Both the position numbers and the translations under genes were made by a program. From Planctomycetota bacterium (GTDB taxonomy: Bacteria > Planctomycetota > Phycisphaerae > Phycisphaerales > SM1A02), in NCBI GenBank assembly GCA_016873115.1, contig VGYB01000004.1:1-64000 (forward strand): 64,000 nt of DNA. Direction: 5' to 3'. Of this stretch, positions 8,257 to 17,778 are shown piece after piece; position 1 is the stretch's first letter, and every line of letters begins with the position of its first letter. The notes under the pieces are model-generated. The model worked only from the letters and a program-made list of their open reading frames with translations. It did no database searches and was not told the DNA's origin.

Positions 8257-8339
8257 GGGTGGTTGATCCTGTCGCTCGCGTGGCTGCAAACCGCGTGGCT
8301 GCAAGCGATGTCTCCTCGAAGAGCTGCGAGAACGGGAGC

Positions 8340-9263
8340 CTAGCGCTCGATGGCTGCGCGAAGAACCCCGTGGGCGGCATCAAGACGCGCCTGCGCCGCA
8401 GCACGATCCAGCCCACTCGCATGCATGACGAGCGCGATCTTCAGGCTGCCACCGGCAGCATCGAGCAGCGCGGCCCCCTGCTCGCGTGAGAGTTCCGGAT
8501 GCATGGTGCGCATGATCCGCACGGCACGATCGACGAGCTTGTCGTTGGTGGCCGCCAGGTCCACCATCAGGTTCCCATGCACCTTGCCGAGCTTGGTGAA
8601 GAGCGTGGTGGTGATGCAGTTGAGGGCGAGCTTCGTCGCCGTGCCCGCCTTCAGCCGCGTGGATCCGGTGATCACTTCAGGCCCCGTCCCGATGAGCAGC
8701 AGATGGTCGCAACCCGCTGGCGCATCGCACGGGGCGCATGAGAGGAACGCCGTGAGCGCTCCGCGTTGCTTGGCCATGGTCACCGCGCCGCGCGGGTACG
8801 GGGTGGTGCCACCAGCCGCGATGCCGACCACGGCGTCCTGCGCGCCGATGGCAAGCCGATCGAACTCCGCGGCGATCCCACGCGGATCGTCTTCCATGCG
8901 CTCGCTCGAGGTCCGCAGGGCCGAGTCACCGCCGGCGATCACGCCGATGACCTGGTCGGCCCGCGAGCGGAAGGTCGGCGGGCACTCGCTCGCATCGAGC
9001 ACGCCGAGCCGGCCGCTGGTGCCGGCACCGGCATAGAGCAGGCGACCACCAGCCATCATGCGCGGGATCAACTCCGTGACGAACGCCGCGATCGCCGGCG
9101 CTGCGGCGAGTACGGCATCAACCGCCCGCAACTGGTCGCCGGCAAGCACCTCGATGCAGCCCCGCACCGACAGCGCATCGAACTCGAGGGAGCCCGGGTG
9201 CCGCTGCTCGGTGCCGACATGGCTTCGATCCGGTGGAAGCGCTCGCGCCATGACCTGCATCAT
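8340..9263 (-). CDS. murQ: N-acetylmuramic acid 6-phosphate etherase
   Basis: 307 aa cytosolic enzyme that cleaves the lactyl ether of MurNAc-6-phosphate to GlcNAc-6-phosphate, in cell-wall sugar recycling. The SIS-domain block AGAGTSGRLGVLDASECPPTF contains the catalytic glutamate (E93). The second acid is in the stretch ERMEDDP. The later blocks GTGPEVITGSTRLKAGTATK and NLMVDLAATNDKL are typical. Three alternative ATG starts (9263, 9260, 9251) are equally possible. It is last in a minus-strand run: membrane protein, PfkB kinase, S9 peptidase, murQ (22-base gap). No murein-sugar kinase gene (anmK) or transporter is adjacent; the PfkB kinase is not an obvious MurNAc kinase. Confidence 0.95.
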   Translation of the reverse strand: MMQVMARALPPDRSHVGTEQRHPGSLEFDALSVRGCIEVLAGDQLRAVDAVLAAAPAIAAFVTELIPRMMAGGRLLYAGAGTSGRLGVLDASECPPTFRSRADQVIGVIAGGDSALRTSSERMEDDPRGIAAEFDRLAIGAQDAVVGIAAGGTTPYPRGAVTMAKQRGALTAFLSCAPCDAPAGCDHLLLIGTGPEVITGSTRLKAGTATKLALNCITTTLFTKLGKVHGNLMVDLAATNDKLVDRAVRIMRTMHPELSREQGAALLDAAGGSLKIALVMHASGLDRAAAQARLDAAHGVLRAAIER

Positions 9264-9285
9264 CGGCGCTTGGGAGCGGGTCGCA

Positions 9286-11346
9286 TCAGTTCGCGAGACC
9301 CAGCCCGCGCAGCAGGTGGGTCCAGGTGACCGACTCGTACGACGGGCTCCAGATGCCGTGACCGCTGTTGGGAAAGAGCATCATGTCAAAGGGCTTGCCC
9401 TTCGACTGGAGCGCATCGGCGAGCTGCCAGGCGTTCGCCGGGTGCACATTGTCATCGACCATGCCGTGCACGATCAGGAGTCGCCCCTTCAGGTTCCCGG
9501 CCAGGCGCACGCAACTCGACTGCTCGTAGCCCTTGGGGTTCTCGGCTGGCGTGCGCATGTAGCGCTCCGTGTAGATCGAGTCGTAATTGTTCCAGTCGGT
9601 GACGGCACCGCCGGCCACCCCGACCGCGAAGTCATCGGGGTAGCGCAGGAGGGCCAACGCACTCATGGTGCCCCCATACGAGAACCCCGTGATGCCCACC
9701 CGCTTGGGGTCGACCAGGCCTCGCGTCACGAGCTGGCGGATCGCTGCAGCCTGGTCATCGATGTCGGCGATGCCGAGATTGAGGTAGGTCGCGTCCTCAA
9801 AGGCCTTGCCGCGGCCCGGCGTGCCGCGATTGTCGACCTTCACGACCAGCACGCCGAACTCGCACAGCGGCTCGACCGGGTCATAGGTGTTCTCGACGGT
9901 GCGGAAGAACGGCCCGCCATAGACCTGCACGACCGCGGGAAGACGGGTGCCCTCCTTCCACTCCTTCGGCTTGTGCAGCGTGCCGTACAGCGTGGTCGTG
10001 CCATCGGCCGCCTTGAGCTGCAGGAGCTCGGGGCGCGGCCAGCCCTTCTCGGCGATCGCGTCGCCCTTGCGCTCGGCCACCACGGCCACGCGCGTGCCAT
10101 CCTTGGCCACGAGCACGGTGCGCGGTGCGCTGTCGATCGACTGCTCCACGGCGATCACATGGCCGCCGTCGGGCGCGACGCTGAACGAACTCCAGTGCAT
10201 GTCCGAGGTGGTCACCTCGTTGCCGCCCGAACCATCGAGCGCCACGCGCCAGAGGTGCGGATTGATCCCGACAGGACCGCTGTACCCGATGCACCACAGC
10301 GTGCCTGCCTCCTCGTCGATCCAGTGGATCTCGCGCATCGCGAAGTCACCCTTGGTCAGCACGACCGGATCGCCGCCATCGAGCGAGCGCAGCTCGAAGT
10401 GCGCGTAGCCGGTGCGCTCGGATTCCCAGAGGAAACTGCGCGGCCGCTTGGCGAGGAACCGCAGCTTCGGCAGGTGGTTCTGGTAGCAGCGCTGCTCCTC
10501 GACGAGCACCACGCGGACCTCGCCGGTCGCAGGGTCGGCCACGCAGAGCTCCAGGCGATTCTGCAACCGGTTGAGCCGATGGAAGAGCAGTTCCTTGCCA
10601 TCGGGCGTCCACTGCACGCCGTAGATGTACTGGTCGGCATCGCCCACCTTCACCTGCGTGGTGCGTCCGGTGACGATGCTGAAGATCGACAGGCCGGCGA
10701 TCGGGTTGGGCTCACCGGGCTTGGGATACCGCTCGCGGTCAAGCGACGGCCGCTGCTTCGTCAGCTCGGTCGACAGCAGGAACTCAGGCACCTTCGATTC
10801 ATCGAAGGAGTAGTAGGCGAGCGACGACGACTGCGGGTGCCACCACATCGCCGACTTCTGGTCAAGCTCCTCGCCGTAGACCCAGCAGGCGACGCCGAAC
10901 TTCACACCGGGTGCGGCATCCGGCGTGATGCGATCGCGCTGGCTGCCGCGGGTGATGAAGACATGTCCGCCCTCGTGGATCGCCACGCGCTCGCCGTCGG
11001 GCGATGGCTCGCTGGTGCGCTGGCGCCCGCGTGCCACGCCGGGGCCCTCGTTCGCCGACGATCGCCCGCCGCGCGCGGCTGCCTCGGGTACATCCTGCTC
11101 GCGGATCGTCGCACGCTTGCCCGTGGCGCGATCGATCGAGTTCCACGCCCCGTCCCGCAGCATGTACGCGGTCGTGTCGGTCCAACGGATCTCCTCCGGC
11201 TTGGCGCCCCGCGGGGCGCCCCACTGCTGGCGCGCCTTCTTCACCTTGTCGGCATTGGGCAGGCGGTCAAAGGGGATCCAGTCGGCAGCGGCGGACGCCG
11301 CAACGCCGGCAGCGAGCGCAACGCAGACGAGCAGTCGACGGAGCAT
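9286..11346 (-). CDS. Secreted S9 family (DPP IV-like) serine peptidase
   Basis: 686 aa, with a signal peptide (MLRRLLVCVALAAGVAASAAADW). The N-terminal about 430 residues form the beta-propeller region of the prolyl-oligopeptidase family (for example the TPDGKELLFHRLNR blade). The C-terminal alpha/beta-hydrolase domain has the catalytic serine in GFSYGG (S556), the acid in the VDDN motif (D631/D632) and the histidine in SGHGI (H663). Order and spacing fit DPP IV-like S9B enzymes that release N-terminal X-Pro dipeptides from peptides. Its start ATG shares one base with the stop of the PfkB gene (TGATG); a GTG one codon earlier is the alternative. It is probably periplasmic and takes part in peptide scavenging. 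Confidence 0.93.
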   Translation of the reverse strand: MLRRLLVCVALAAGVAASAAADWIPFDRLPNADKVKKARQQWGAPRGAKPEEIRWTDTTAYMLRDGAWNSIDRATGKRATIREQDVPEAAARGGRSSANEGPGVARGRQRTSEPSPDGERVAIHEGGHVFITRGSQRDRITPDAAPGVKFGVACWVYGEELDQKSAMWWHPQSSSLAYYSFDESKVPEFLLSTELTKQRPSLDRERYPKPGEPNPIAGLSIFSIVTGRTTQVKVGDADQYIYGVQWTPDGKELLFHRLNRLQNRLELCVADPATGEVRVVLVEEQRCYQNHLPKLRFLAKRPRSFLWESERTGYAHFELRSLDGGDPVVLTKGDFAMREIHWIDEEAGTLWCIGYSGPVGINPHLWRVALDGSGGNEVTTSDMHWSSFSVAPDGGHVIAVEQSIDSAPRTVLVAKDGTRVAVVAERKGDAIAEKGWPRPELLQLKAADGTTTLYGTLHKPKEWKEGTRLPAVVQVYGGPFFRTVENTYDPVEPLCEFGVLVVKVDNRGTPGRGKAFEDATYLNLGIADIDDQAAAIRQLVTRGLVDPKRVGITGFSYGGTMSALALLRYPDDFAVGVAGGAVTDWNNYDSIYTERYMRTPAENPKGYEQSSCVRLAGNLKGRLLIVHGMVDDNVHPANAWQLADALQSKGKPFDMMLFPNSGHGIWSPSYESVTWTHLLRGLGLAN

Positions 11347-12263
11347 CACGGTCCCACCCCCAGCATGCTGCGGAAGTGCTCATGCCGCTGCGCGAGTTCC
11401 GCTTGGGTCAGGGCCTGCAGCCGCTCGGGCCCAAAGGACTCGATCGTGAAGCTCGCGACGACCGTCCCCCAGAACAGGGCATCGCGGATGGCCTTGAAAT
11501 CCGTGCGACCCACACGCGCGAGGTGGCCCATCATGCCGCCGGCAAAGCTGTCCCCGGCACCCGTCGGATCGATGACACGATCCTCCGGGGCAGGGAACGC
11601 GGGGAGCGCGGCCACGCCGTCGCGGTGGACGAGCACGGCTCCGTGCTCGCCCTTCTTGACAACCGCAAAGGTCGGACCGAGCGTGGTGATGTGCTGCGCC
11701 GCGCTGACGGCGTTGCGGATCCCGGTGAGTTCGTGCGCCTCGGTGTCGTTGAGCACCACGCCATCGACGCGCTTCAGCAAGGAGAGCAGTTCGCCATGCG
11801 CCGTCCTGATCCAGAGATCCATCGTGTCGCAGACGACGAGCTTGCGCTGCGGGAACTGGTCGATGAAGTCCGCCTGCACCGCGGGGTGCGTGTTGCCAAG
11901 GAACACGAACTGCGTATCGCGGTAGGCAACAGGAACGCGCGGAGGCGCTTCCTGAAGGACGCCGACTTCGGTGAAGAGCGTCTCGCGCTGGTTCACATCC
12001 TCGAAGTAGCGACCGCCCCAGGAGAAGGTGCGGCTGCCCGGTCGCGTCTCGAGCCCCTCCAGGCAGATGCCCTTGAATCGGCCGAGCGCAGCACGGTGCG
12101 CACTCGGCCAGTCGTCACCGACGACCGCGACCAGCCGCACGGGCGAGAGGAGGCTCGCGCCGGCGGCAAAGTAGGCAGCGCTGCCACCCAGCACGCCTTC
12201 CCGGCGTTCGCGCGGTGTGTAGACGGTGTCGATACCGATGGTCCCAGTGACGGCAAGGCTCAT
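11346..12263 (-). CDS. PfkB-family sugar/nucleoside kinase
   Basis: 305 aa ribokinase-like protein. The N-terminus SLAVTGTIGIDT is followed by the GGSAAYFAAGASLL block (PfkB signature 1 region), and DPTGAGDSFAGGMMG near the C-terminus supplies the anion hole and catalytic Asp. It phosphorylates a sugar or nucleoside with ATP; the substrate cannot be told from sequence. The start at 12263 is preferred over the ATG at 12275 because the conserved first strand begins there. Its stop overlaps the peptidase start, suggesting translational coupling. The upstream membrane protein gene ends 37 bases before it. Confidence 0.9.
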   Translation of the reverse strand: MSLAVTGTIGIDTVYTPRERREGVLGGSAAYFAAGASLLSPVRLVAVVGDDWPSAHRAALGRFKGICLEGLETRPGSRTFSWGGRYFEDVNQRETLFTEVGVLQEAPPRVPVAYRDTQFVFLGNTHPAVQADFIDQFPQRKLVVCDTMDLWIRTAHGELLSLLKRVDGVVLNDTEAHELTGIRNAVSAAQHITTLGPTFAVVKKGEHGAVLVHRDGVAALPAFPAPEDRVIDPTGAGDSFAGGMMGHLARVGRTDFKAIRDALFWGTVVASFTIESFGPERLQALTQAELAQRHEHFRSMLGVGP

Positions 12264-12300
12264 GCGGCCGAGCATACGGTCGGACGGCCGGCGACTGGGT

Positions 12301-13128
12301 TCAGTGGTCGTCGGACTCCTCAGCGCCGCCCGACTTGGTCATGCCGTAGCCGAGCGCGACGCCGCAGAGGCTGCCGGCGGCCAGGTCCATCGGCATCAGA
12401 CGCAGGATCGGCGCCACGGCGCCGCGGACGATGTCGTCATCGAATCCCGCACCGGAGGGGAACGACAGCACCAACTGCACCAACCCGATGGCAAGCGCCG
12501 GCGCCGCGAAGACCACGACCGGCTGCGTCCGTGAGCGGATGCTCCGTGCAAGCATGGCCGCGAGCATGGCGCCCAGGGTCACCGCACCGATCGCCTGACC
12601 CTTGGAGTCGGTGCGGGCCATGACGGCCACCGCCACGACGGTTGCGATGGAAGCGAGTGCCGCCACGAGTTGGGGTGGACGGAACGCACCGTACCCGTGC
12701 TCCGGCAGTTCGTCGGGGTCCACCGGCATGTCCGGCAGCGGCCCGGCGAAGGCGAAGGTCGACCATGACAGGACACCGGCAAGCAGCGCGTACACGATCG
12801 ACACCACGGCAATGCTCGTCGGCGATGCGGCGTCGAAGGCGGCATCGAGCACGGTTCCTGAGCGCATCGCGTACACGCCCAGGGCGCAGCCGGCAGCAAA
12901 GAGGCCAACCGCCGTGTTGACCAGCTTGCCGACGCCCAGCGCCAGGAACCAGGCGATGAGCCAGATCAGGGCCACCGCGACCCAGCCCGACAGGCCGACC
13001 GAGGCCTGCGGGATGACGGGCACCACGCCACGGAGGTCCGAAGCAAGGGACGCGCAGGCCAATCCCGCCACGACCGCCACGACCACAGCGACGCCGATGC
13101 TGCCAAAGCGCATGACCACGTCCTTCAT
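12301..13128 (-). CDS. Multi-pass membrane protein of unknown function
   Basis: 275 aa, not recognised. Hydrophobic segments lie near residues 8-30, 45-70, 72-90, 104-125, 158-172, 180-195 and 205-222, suggesting six or seven membrane spans, with Gly/Ala-rich helices. A hydrophilic acidic loop (PDMPVDPDELPEHGYG) lies in the middle and the C-terminus is acidic (EESDDH). No transport signature is visible. It heads the minus-strand run leading to the PfkB kinase, the S9 peptidase and murQ, and is divergent from hutH with a 77-base gap. Similar uncharacterised proteins would be expected in related planctomycetes. Confidence 0.75.
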   Translation of the reverse strand: MKDVVMRFGSIGVAVVVAVVAGLACASLASDLRGVVPVIPQASVGLSGWVAVALIWLIAWFLALGVGKLVNTAVGLFAAGCALGVYAMRSGTVLDAAFDAASPTSIAVVSIVYALLAGVLSWSTFAFAGPLPDMPVDPDELPEHGYGAFRPPQLVAALASIATVVAVAVMARTDSKGQAIGAVTLGAMLAAMLARSIRSRTQPVVVFAAPALAIGLVQLVLSFPSGAGFDDDIVRGAVAPILRLMPMDLAAGSLCGVALGYGMTKSGGAEESDDH

Positions 13129-13205
13129 GGCTCGTGTGGTACGCGCTGGGCTTCAGCGGCGCAAGCGGCCCAAGATCGCGCTCGCTCCACCACTATCCTG
13201 CAGGC

Positions 13206-14732
13206 ATGGCCAGCCCGAACGTCATCCTCGACGGATCTGCACTCTCGATCGCTTCGGTCACCGCCGTGGCCCGCCATGGTGCCCAGGTGCGGTTCGACCA
13301 GGGTGCGCGCTCGCGCGTGGATGCTGCACGCGCCGCGGTCCTCGCGCAGGTGGCCCTTGGCAAGCCGATCTACGGGATCAACACGGGGTTCGGCAACTTC
13401 GCGCAGGTCCGGGTGGATGACCGCAAGCTCGCCGACCTCCAGCTCAACATCGTGCGCAGCCATGCCGCAGGCGTGGGTGAGCCCCTGCCCCCGGAAGTCG
13501 TACGGGGCACGATGCTGTTGACCGCAGCAAGCCTCGCGCGGGGGATCAGCGGCGTTCGCTCGGCCGTCGTCGAGTCGATCATCGCGCACCTCAATGCCGG
13601 CATCGTGCCTCTCGTGCCAGAAGTGGGCAGCGTGGGTGCGAGCGGCGACCTTGCACCGCTCTCGCACATGGCGCTCGCCCTGACCGGCGAGGGCAGCGTC
13701 ATGTCCGGCGGTCGGGTCATGACGGCTGCCGAGGCTCAGCGCAGCGCAGGCCTCGCCCCGCTCGTCCTCGAGATGAAGGAAGGCCTCTCGCTGCTCAATG
13801 GCACGCATGTCATGGCGGCGACGGCGGCACTCGCGCTCGATGACACACGACGGCTTGCTGGCGCTGCGATCGCCGCCACCGCCATGGCGATCGATGGCTG
13901 CCGAGCGAGCGACAGTGGCCTTGACGCCCGGATCCACCACGCCCGCTGCCAGCCCGGCCAGGAGCTGGTGGCCCAACGATTGCGGGCACTCCTCAAGGGA
14001 AGCCAGATCCTGCCCAGCCACAAGGAAGGCGATCCCCGCGTCCAGGATCCATACGGCTTGCGCTGTGCGCCCCAGGTGCTGGGTGCTGCGCTCGATGCCG
14101 TCGCGTGGGCCGAGGGAGTCGTCACGCGCGAACTCGGCGCGGTCACGGACAATCCGCTGGTGTTCACGCTCGGCGGTACCGCCATCGTGAGCGGCGGCAA
14201 CTTCCACGGCATGCCCCTGGCGATCGCGCTCGACACCCTCAAGATCGCCCTCTGTCATGTCGCCGGCATCAGCGAACGCCGGACCTACTGGGCACTCTCC
14301 GGCCAGGATCCTGAAAGCCGCGTGCGGCCGCATCTGGCCGTCGATGCGGGCTTCGACAGCGGCCTGATGATCGCGCAATACACCGCCGCGGCGTGCGTGA
14401 ACGAGCTCGGCGTGCTGGCCCACCCGGCGAGCCCCGGCAATGTGCCCACGAGCGCCGGCATCGAGGACTACAACAGCATGGGTGCGACGAGCGCTCGTCA
14501 CGCGCGCCGCTCGGTCGAACTGGCCACGAGCGTGATCGCGATCGAACTGCAGACGATGGCCGAGGCACTCGACTGCCAGCGACCGCTGCGCTCGGGCGAC
14601 GGCGTGGAGCGCGCACATGCGATCGTGCGCGGCCAGGTCGCGCGGCTCACGGGCGATCGCTCCCCCGCACCCGACATCACCGCCATCGTCGAGTTGATCC
14701 GAAGCGGAGCGTTCGACCGCCTGCTCGACTGA
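13206..14732 (+). CDS. hutH: Histidine ammonia-lyase
   Basis: 508 aa cytosolic enzyme converting histidine to urocanate and ammonia, the first step of histidine breakdown. The MIO prosthetic group forms from A145-S146-G147 in VGASGDLAPLSH. Other family blocks are YGINTGFGNF, QDPYGLRCAPQVLG and NSMGATSARHARR. The ATG at 13206 begins the conserved part; an in-frame upstream start adds 24 unrelated residues. Urocanase (hutU) is 1.3 kb away on the other strand, separated by an unrelated secreted protein. hutI and hutG are not in the window. Confidence 0.97.
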   Translation: MASPNVILDGSALSIASVTAVARHGAQVRFDQGARSRVDAARAAVLAQVALGKPIYGINTGFGNFAQVRVDDRKLADLQLNIVRSHAAGVGEPLPPEVVRGTMLLTAASLARGISGVRSAVVESIIAHLNAGIVPLVPEVGSVGASGDLAPLSHMALALTGEGSVMSGGRVMTAAEAQRSAGLAPLVLEMKEGLSLLNGTHVMAATAALALDDTRRLAGAAIAATAMAIDGCRASDSGLDARIHHARCQPGQELVAQRLRALLKGSQILPSHKEGDPRVQDPYGLRCAPQVLGAALDAVAWAEGVVTRELGAVTDNPLVFTLGGTAIVSGGNFHGMPLAIALDTLKIALCHVAGISERRTYWALSGQDPESRVRPHLAVDAGFDSGLMIAQYTAAACVNELGVLAHPASPGNVPTSAGIEDYNSMGATSARHARRSVELATSVIAIELQTMAEALDCQRPLRSGDGVERAHAIVRGQVARLTGDRSPAPDITAIVELIRSGAFDRLLD

Positions 14733-14751
14733 CCGATCGCGGCGCTCGCGG

Positions 14752-15819
14752 TCAGGGCGTGCGGATCACCCGCAAGCCCGTGTCGCTGTAGAGGTCACCG
14801 TTCTCAAGCTCCTCGTAGCGCACCGCCACACGGCTCAGCACCGGGAAGAGGTGCCAGCAGCCACCGCGGAAGACCCGGCCCCAGGCACTCGACGGACCGA
14901 CCGGATCCACCACGGGACCTTCCGGATAGGGGCCGTACCAGTCGTTGCACCACTCCAGCACATTGCCGCACAGGTCATGCAGCCCGAATCCATTGGGCGG
15001 CTTCAGGCCGACGGGCCGAGTCTGCATGCCGGAGTTGGCGCCGACCCATGAGATCTCGACGAGATAGGACTCCTCGCTGCTGCCTTCCGGCTGGGACGGG
15101 ATGCCGTGGAAGGCGGTGTCGGTGCCCGCCCGTGCGGCGTACTCCCACTGCGCCTCGGTCGGCAACTTCATGCTGGCGGCGGTCACGAATGCCTGGGCCA
15201 TGGTCCAGTTCACGCGCTCGACCGGACGGTCGGGGGAATCCGCAAAGCCGCTGAAGTGACTGGGGTTGGAGCCCATGACCGCAGTCCACTGCGACTGCGT
15301 CACCTCGTGCCTGCCCATGTAGAACGGCTGCGTGAGGATGACCTCATGAATGGGCAGTTCATCCTGGAAGCATCCCCATCCGGGCACCTGCGAGCATCCC
15401 ATCCAGAAGGACCCGGCCGGGATGAGGACCATCTCGATCTGCGTAGCCGTATCGCGAACCCGCCACGCCCAGTTCGAGTCGACGATCGCTTCTCGCAGCA
15501 GCCTGTCCGTCACGATGGCCGGATCGGGTGCGGCCTCAAGCAAGGTGGCCCACCCCGGAACGACCGGGCTGCACGGCCCCCACGCCGTCAGCATCATGCC
15601 CAGATCTGCACCATCAACCACGCCGTTGCCATCCAGGTCGGCAGCGGGACCCATCGTGCCCCACTCGGTCAGCAGGCTTCCGAGGTCGGCACCATCGACC
15701 ACGCCGTTGCCGGTGATGTCGGCGCTGCATTGGGCGAAGGCAAGGCGAGGCATGCCGAGTGCTGTGGTGCACGCAGCGACGAGGCCGAGCGTGAGCTGAA
15801 TGGGCCTGATGTTCAACAT
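14752..15819 (-). CDS. Secreted protein with dockerin-like repeats and a SUMF1/FGE-type domain
   Basis: 355 aa. A signal peptide (residues 1-30, ending LAFAQ) is followed by two dockerin type I-like calcium-binding repeats at 34-53 and 61-80, each with D-x-x-G-N-G-V-V-D-G-A-D-L-G. A short linker follows, then a SUMF1 (formylglycine-generating enzyme-like) domain from about 120 to the end: IPAGSFWMGC, GRHEVTQSQW, LPTEAQWEYAAR, GNVLEWCNDW, RVFRGGCW and a final TGLRVI. The closely spaced active-site cysteines of true formylglycine-generating enzymes are not seen after FRGGCW, so it is probably a non-catalytic or differently acting SUMF1 protein. It sits between hutH and hutU without evident link. 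The start at 15819 gives the signal peptide. Confidence 0.9.
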   Translation of the reverse strand: MLNIRPIQLTLGLVAACTTALGMPRLAFAQCSADITGNGVVDGADLGSLLTEWGTMGPAADLDGNGVVDGADLGMMLTAWGPCSPVVPGWATLLEAAPDPAIVTDRLLREAIVDSNWAWRVRDTATQIEMVLIPAGSFWMGCSQVPGWGCFQDELPIHEVILTQPFYMGRHEVTQSQWTAVMGSNPSHFSGFADSPDRPVERVNWTMAQAFVTAASMKLPTEAQWEYAARAGTDTAFHGIPSQPEGSSEESYLVEISWVGANSGMQTRPVGLKPPNGFGLHDLCGNVLEWCNDWYGPYPEGPVVDPVGPSSAWGRVFRGGCWHLFPVLSRVAVRYEELENGDLYSDTGLRVIRTP

Positions 15820-16073
15820 GGATGACCTGCAGGCGGTGTTGGACCGGACTGGACGGTGAAGGCTAACCCCGAACCCCGTTGATACAAGCCTCAAACCGAC
15901 ATCGACCGGGCTTCTTCACGCCGCGCCCGTCCGTCCGCCGCCTTGGATCCCTGCTGCCGTGGCGGAAGAGGGACTCAGCAGGAAGCGAAGCACTGTGGCC
16001 GCGACCCAAGGCGGGGACGGCCACAACGCGAAGCGAATCGGCTGCCAGCGCAGGGCGACGGCCGCGAAGCGGC

Positions 16074-17741
16074 TCACGCTGACCAGGGGCGGAGCGGGAT
16101 CTTCACGCCGCGCTCGTCCGCACACTGCTGCGCCAACTCGTAGCCGGCGTCGGCATGGCGGAACACGCCCATCATCGGGTCGTTCGTGAGCACGCGCTCG
16201 AGACGCTTGGCGGCCTCGGGCGAACCGTCCGCGACGATGACCTGCCCCGCGTGCTGGCTGTACCCGATGCCCACGCCGCCGCCATGATGGAAGCTCGTCC
16301 AGCTCGCGCCGCTCGCCGTGTTCACGGCGAAGTTGAGGATCGCCCAATCGCTCACCGCGTCGGTGCCGTCCTTCATGCCCTCGGTCTCGCGGTTGGGGCT
16401 CGCGACGCTGCCGCAGTCCAGGTGATCGCGCCCAATGACGATCGGCGCCTTCACCTCGCCCTTGGCGACCATCTCGTTGAAGCGCAACCCGGCGCGGTGG
16501 CGCTCACCCAAGCCGAGCCAGCAGATGCGTGCGGGGAGACCCTGGAACGCCACGCGATCCTGCGCCATGCGGATCCAGCGCTCGAGGCCCTTGTCGTTGG
16601 GGAAGAGCTTGAGCACCGCTTCGTCGGTCGCGGCGATGTCGGCCGGATCGCCCGAGAGAGCGACCCAGCGGAACGGCCCGCGGCCGGTGCAGAATTGCGG
16701 GCGGATGTACGCGGGCACGAAGCCAGGGAAGGCGAACGCATCCTTGAAGCCCATGTCGAAGGCACGCTGGCGGATGTTGTTGCCGTAGTCGAAGACCTTC
16801 GATCCCTTGCGCAGGAAACCAACCATCAGGCGCACATGCCGCTCCATCGAAGCCATGCTCAGCTCCTGATAGCGCGTCGGATCGCTCTCGCGAAGCGCAT
16901 CGGCGGCCTCGCGGGTGAGGCCGTCGGGGTAGTAGCCCTCGAGCGGATCGTGCGCGCTGGTCTGGTCCGTGAGCGTTTCCGGCACGATGCCGCGCGCATC
17001 GAGTCGTAGAAGCAGATCGACGGCGTTGGCCAGGACGCCCACGCTGATCGCCTTGCCTGCGCGCTTGAGCTCGAGCGAGCGATCGATCGCCGCATCAAGG
17101 TCGTCGTGCAGTTCGTCGAGGTAACGGTCATGCACGCGCTTCTCCAGGCGCTCGCGGCAGATGTCTGCGATCAGGCAGGTTCCCTCGTTCATGGTGATCG
17201 CCAAGGGCTGCGCGCCGCCCATGCCGCCGCATCCTGCCGTCACATTCAGCGTGCCCTTGAGGGAGCCGCCGAAATGCTGGCGCCCGCACTCGGCGAAGGT
17301 CTCGTAGGTCCCCTGCAGGATGCCTTGCGTGCCGATGTAGATCCAGCTGCCTGCGGTCATCTGGCCGAACATCATGAGCCCGCGCACGGCGAGGTCGTCG
17401 AAGTGCTGCTGGGTGGCCCAATGGGGCACGAGATTCGAGTTGGCGATGAGCACGCGCGGCGAGTCGACCGTGGTGCGCACGATGCCAACCGGCTTGCCGC
17501 TCTGGACGAGCAGCGTCTCGTCCGGGGCAAGGGTCTTGAGGCTGGCGATGATGGCGTCGAACGCTTCCCACGAGCGTGCTGCCTGCCCGCGGCCGCCATA
17601 GACGATGAGGTCCCCGGGCCGCTCCGCCACCGCAGGATCGAGGTTGTTCATGAGCATGCGCATCGCCGCCTCGGCAGCCCAGGTCTTGCAGGTCAGGGTG
17701 TTGCCACGGGGGGCATGGATCACGCGCGCAGCGATCGACAT
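16074..17741 (-). CDS. hutU: Urocanate hydratase (urocanase)
   Basis: 555 aa, the usual length. A cytosolic NAD+-dependent enzyme converting urocanate to imidazolone propionate, second step of histidine catabolism. Conserved blocks: [20 protein letters not shown] at the N-terminus, [38 protein letters not shown], and near the C-terminus [16 protein letters not shown] with [13 protein letters not shown]. The catalytic Cys lies in [15 protein letters not shown]. Between its stop and the upstream end of the dockerin gene lie 254 bases with nothing recognisable. tsaC ends 37 bases upstream on the same strand. Confidence 0.98.
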   Translation of the reverse strand: MSIAARVIHAPRGNTLTCKTWAAEAAMRMLMNNLDPAVAERPGDLIVYGGRGQAARSWEAFDAIIASLKTLAPDETLLVQSGKPVGIVRTTVDSPRVLIANSNLVPHWATQQHFDDLAVRGLMMFGQMTAGSWIYIGTQGILQGTYETFAECGRQHFGGSLKGTLNVTAGCGGMGGAQPLAITMNEGTCLIADICRERLEKRVHDRYLDELHDDLDAAIDRSLELKRAGKAISVGVLANAVDLLLRLDARGIVPETLTDQTSAHDPLEGYYPDGLTREAADALRESDPTRYQELSMASMERHVRLMVGFLRKGSKVFDYGNNIRQRAFDMGFKDAFAFPGFVPAYIRPQFCTGRGPFRWVALSGDPADIAATDEAVLKLFPNDKGLERWIRMAQDRVAFQGLPARICWLGLGERHRAGLRFNEMVAKGEVKAPIVIGRDHLDCGSVASPNRETEGMKDGTDAVSDWAILNFAVNTASGASWTSFHHGGGVGIGYSQHAGQVIVADGSPEAAKRLERVLTNDPMMGVFRHADAGYELAQQCADERGVKIPLRPWSA

Positions 17742-17778
17742 GGTGGAAGTCTATCCCTGCACCCCTTCGGGGCGAAGC

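Noticed and set aside
9058-11925. Very long open frame on the plus strand across the S9 peptidase and PfkB genes
   Set aside because: It is antisense to two well-supported genes, has a His/Arg/Asp-rich composition typical of complementary-frame reading in GC-rich DNA, and no motif or ribosome site.
11346-12263. PfkB kinase as the MurNAc kinase partner of murQ
   Set aside because: MurNAc kinases are of other families (anmK, amgK) or PTS-based; the neighbourhood alone does not support it.
15909-16125. Similarity between the sequence at 15909-15931 and the 3' end of hutU near 16101-16120 (CTTCACGCCGCGC shared)
   Set aside because: Only about 20 bases match. It could be a trace of a small duplication, but is too short in GC-rich DNA to call a repeat or a hutU relic.
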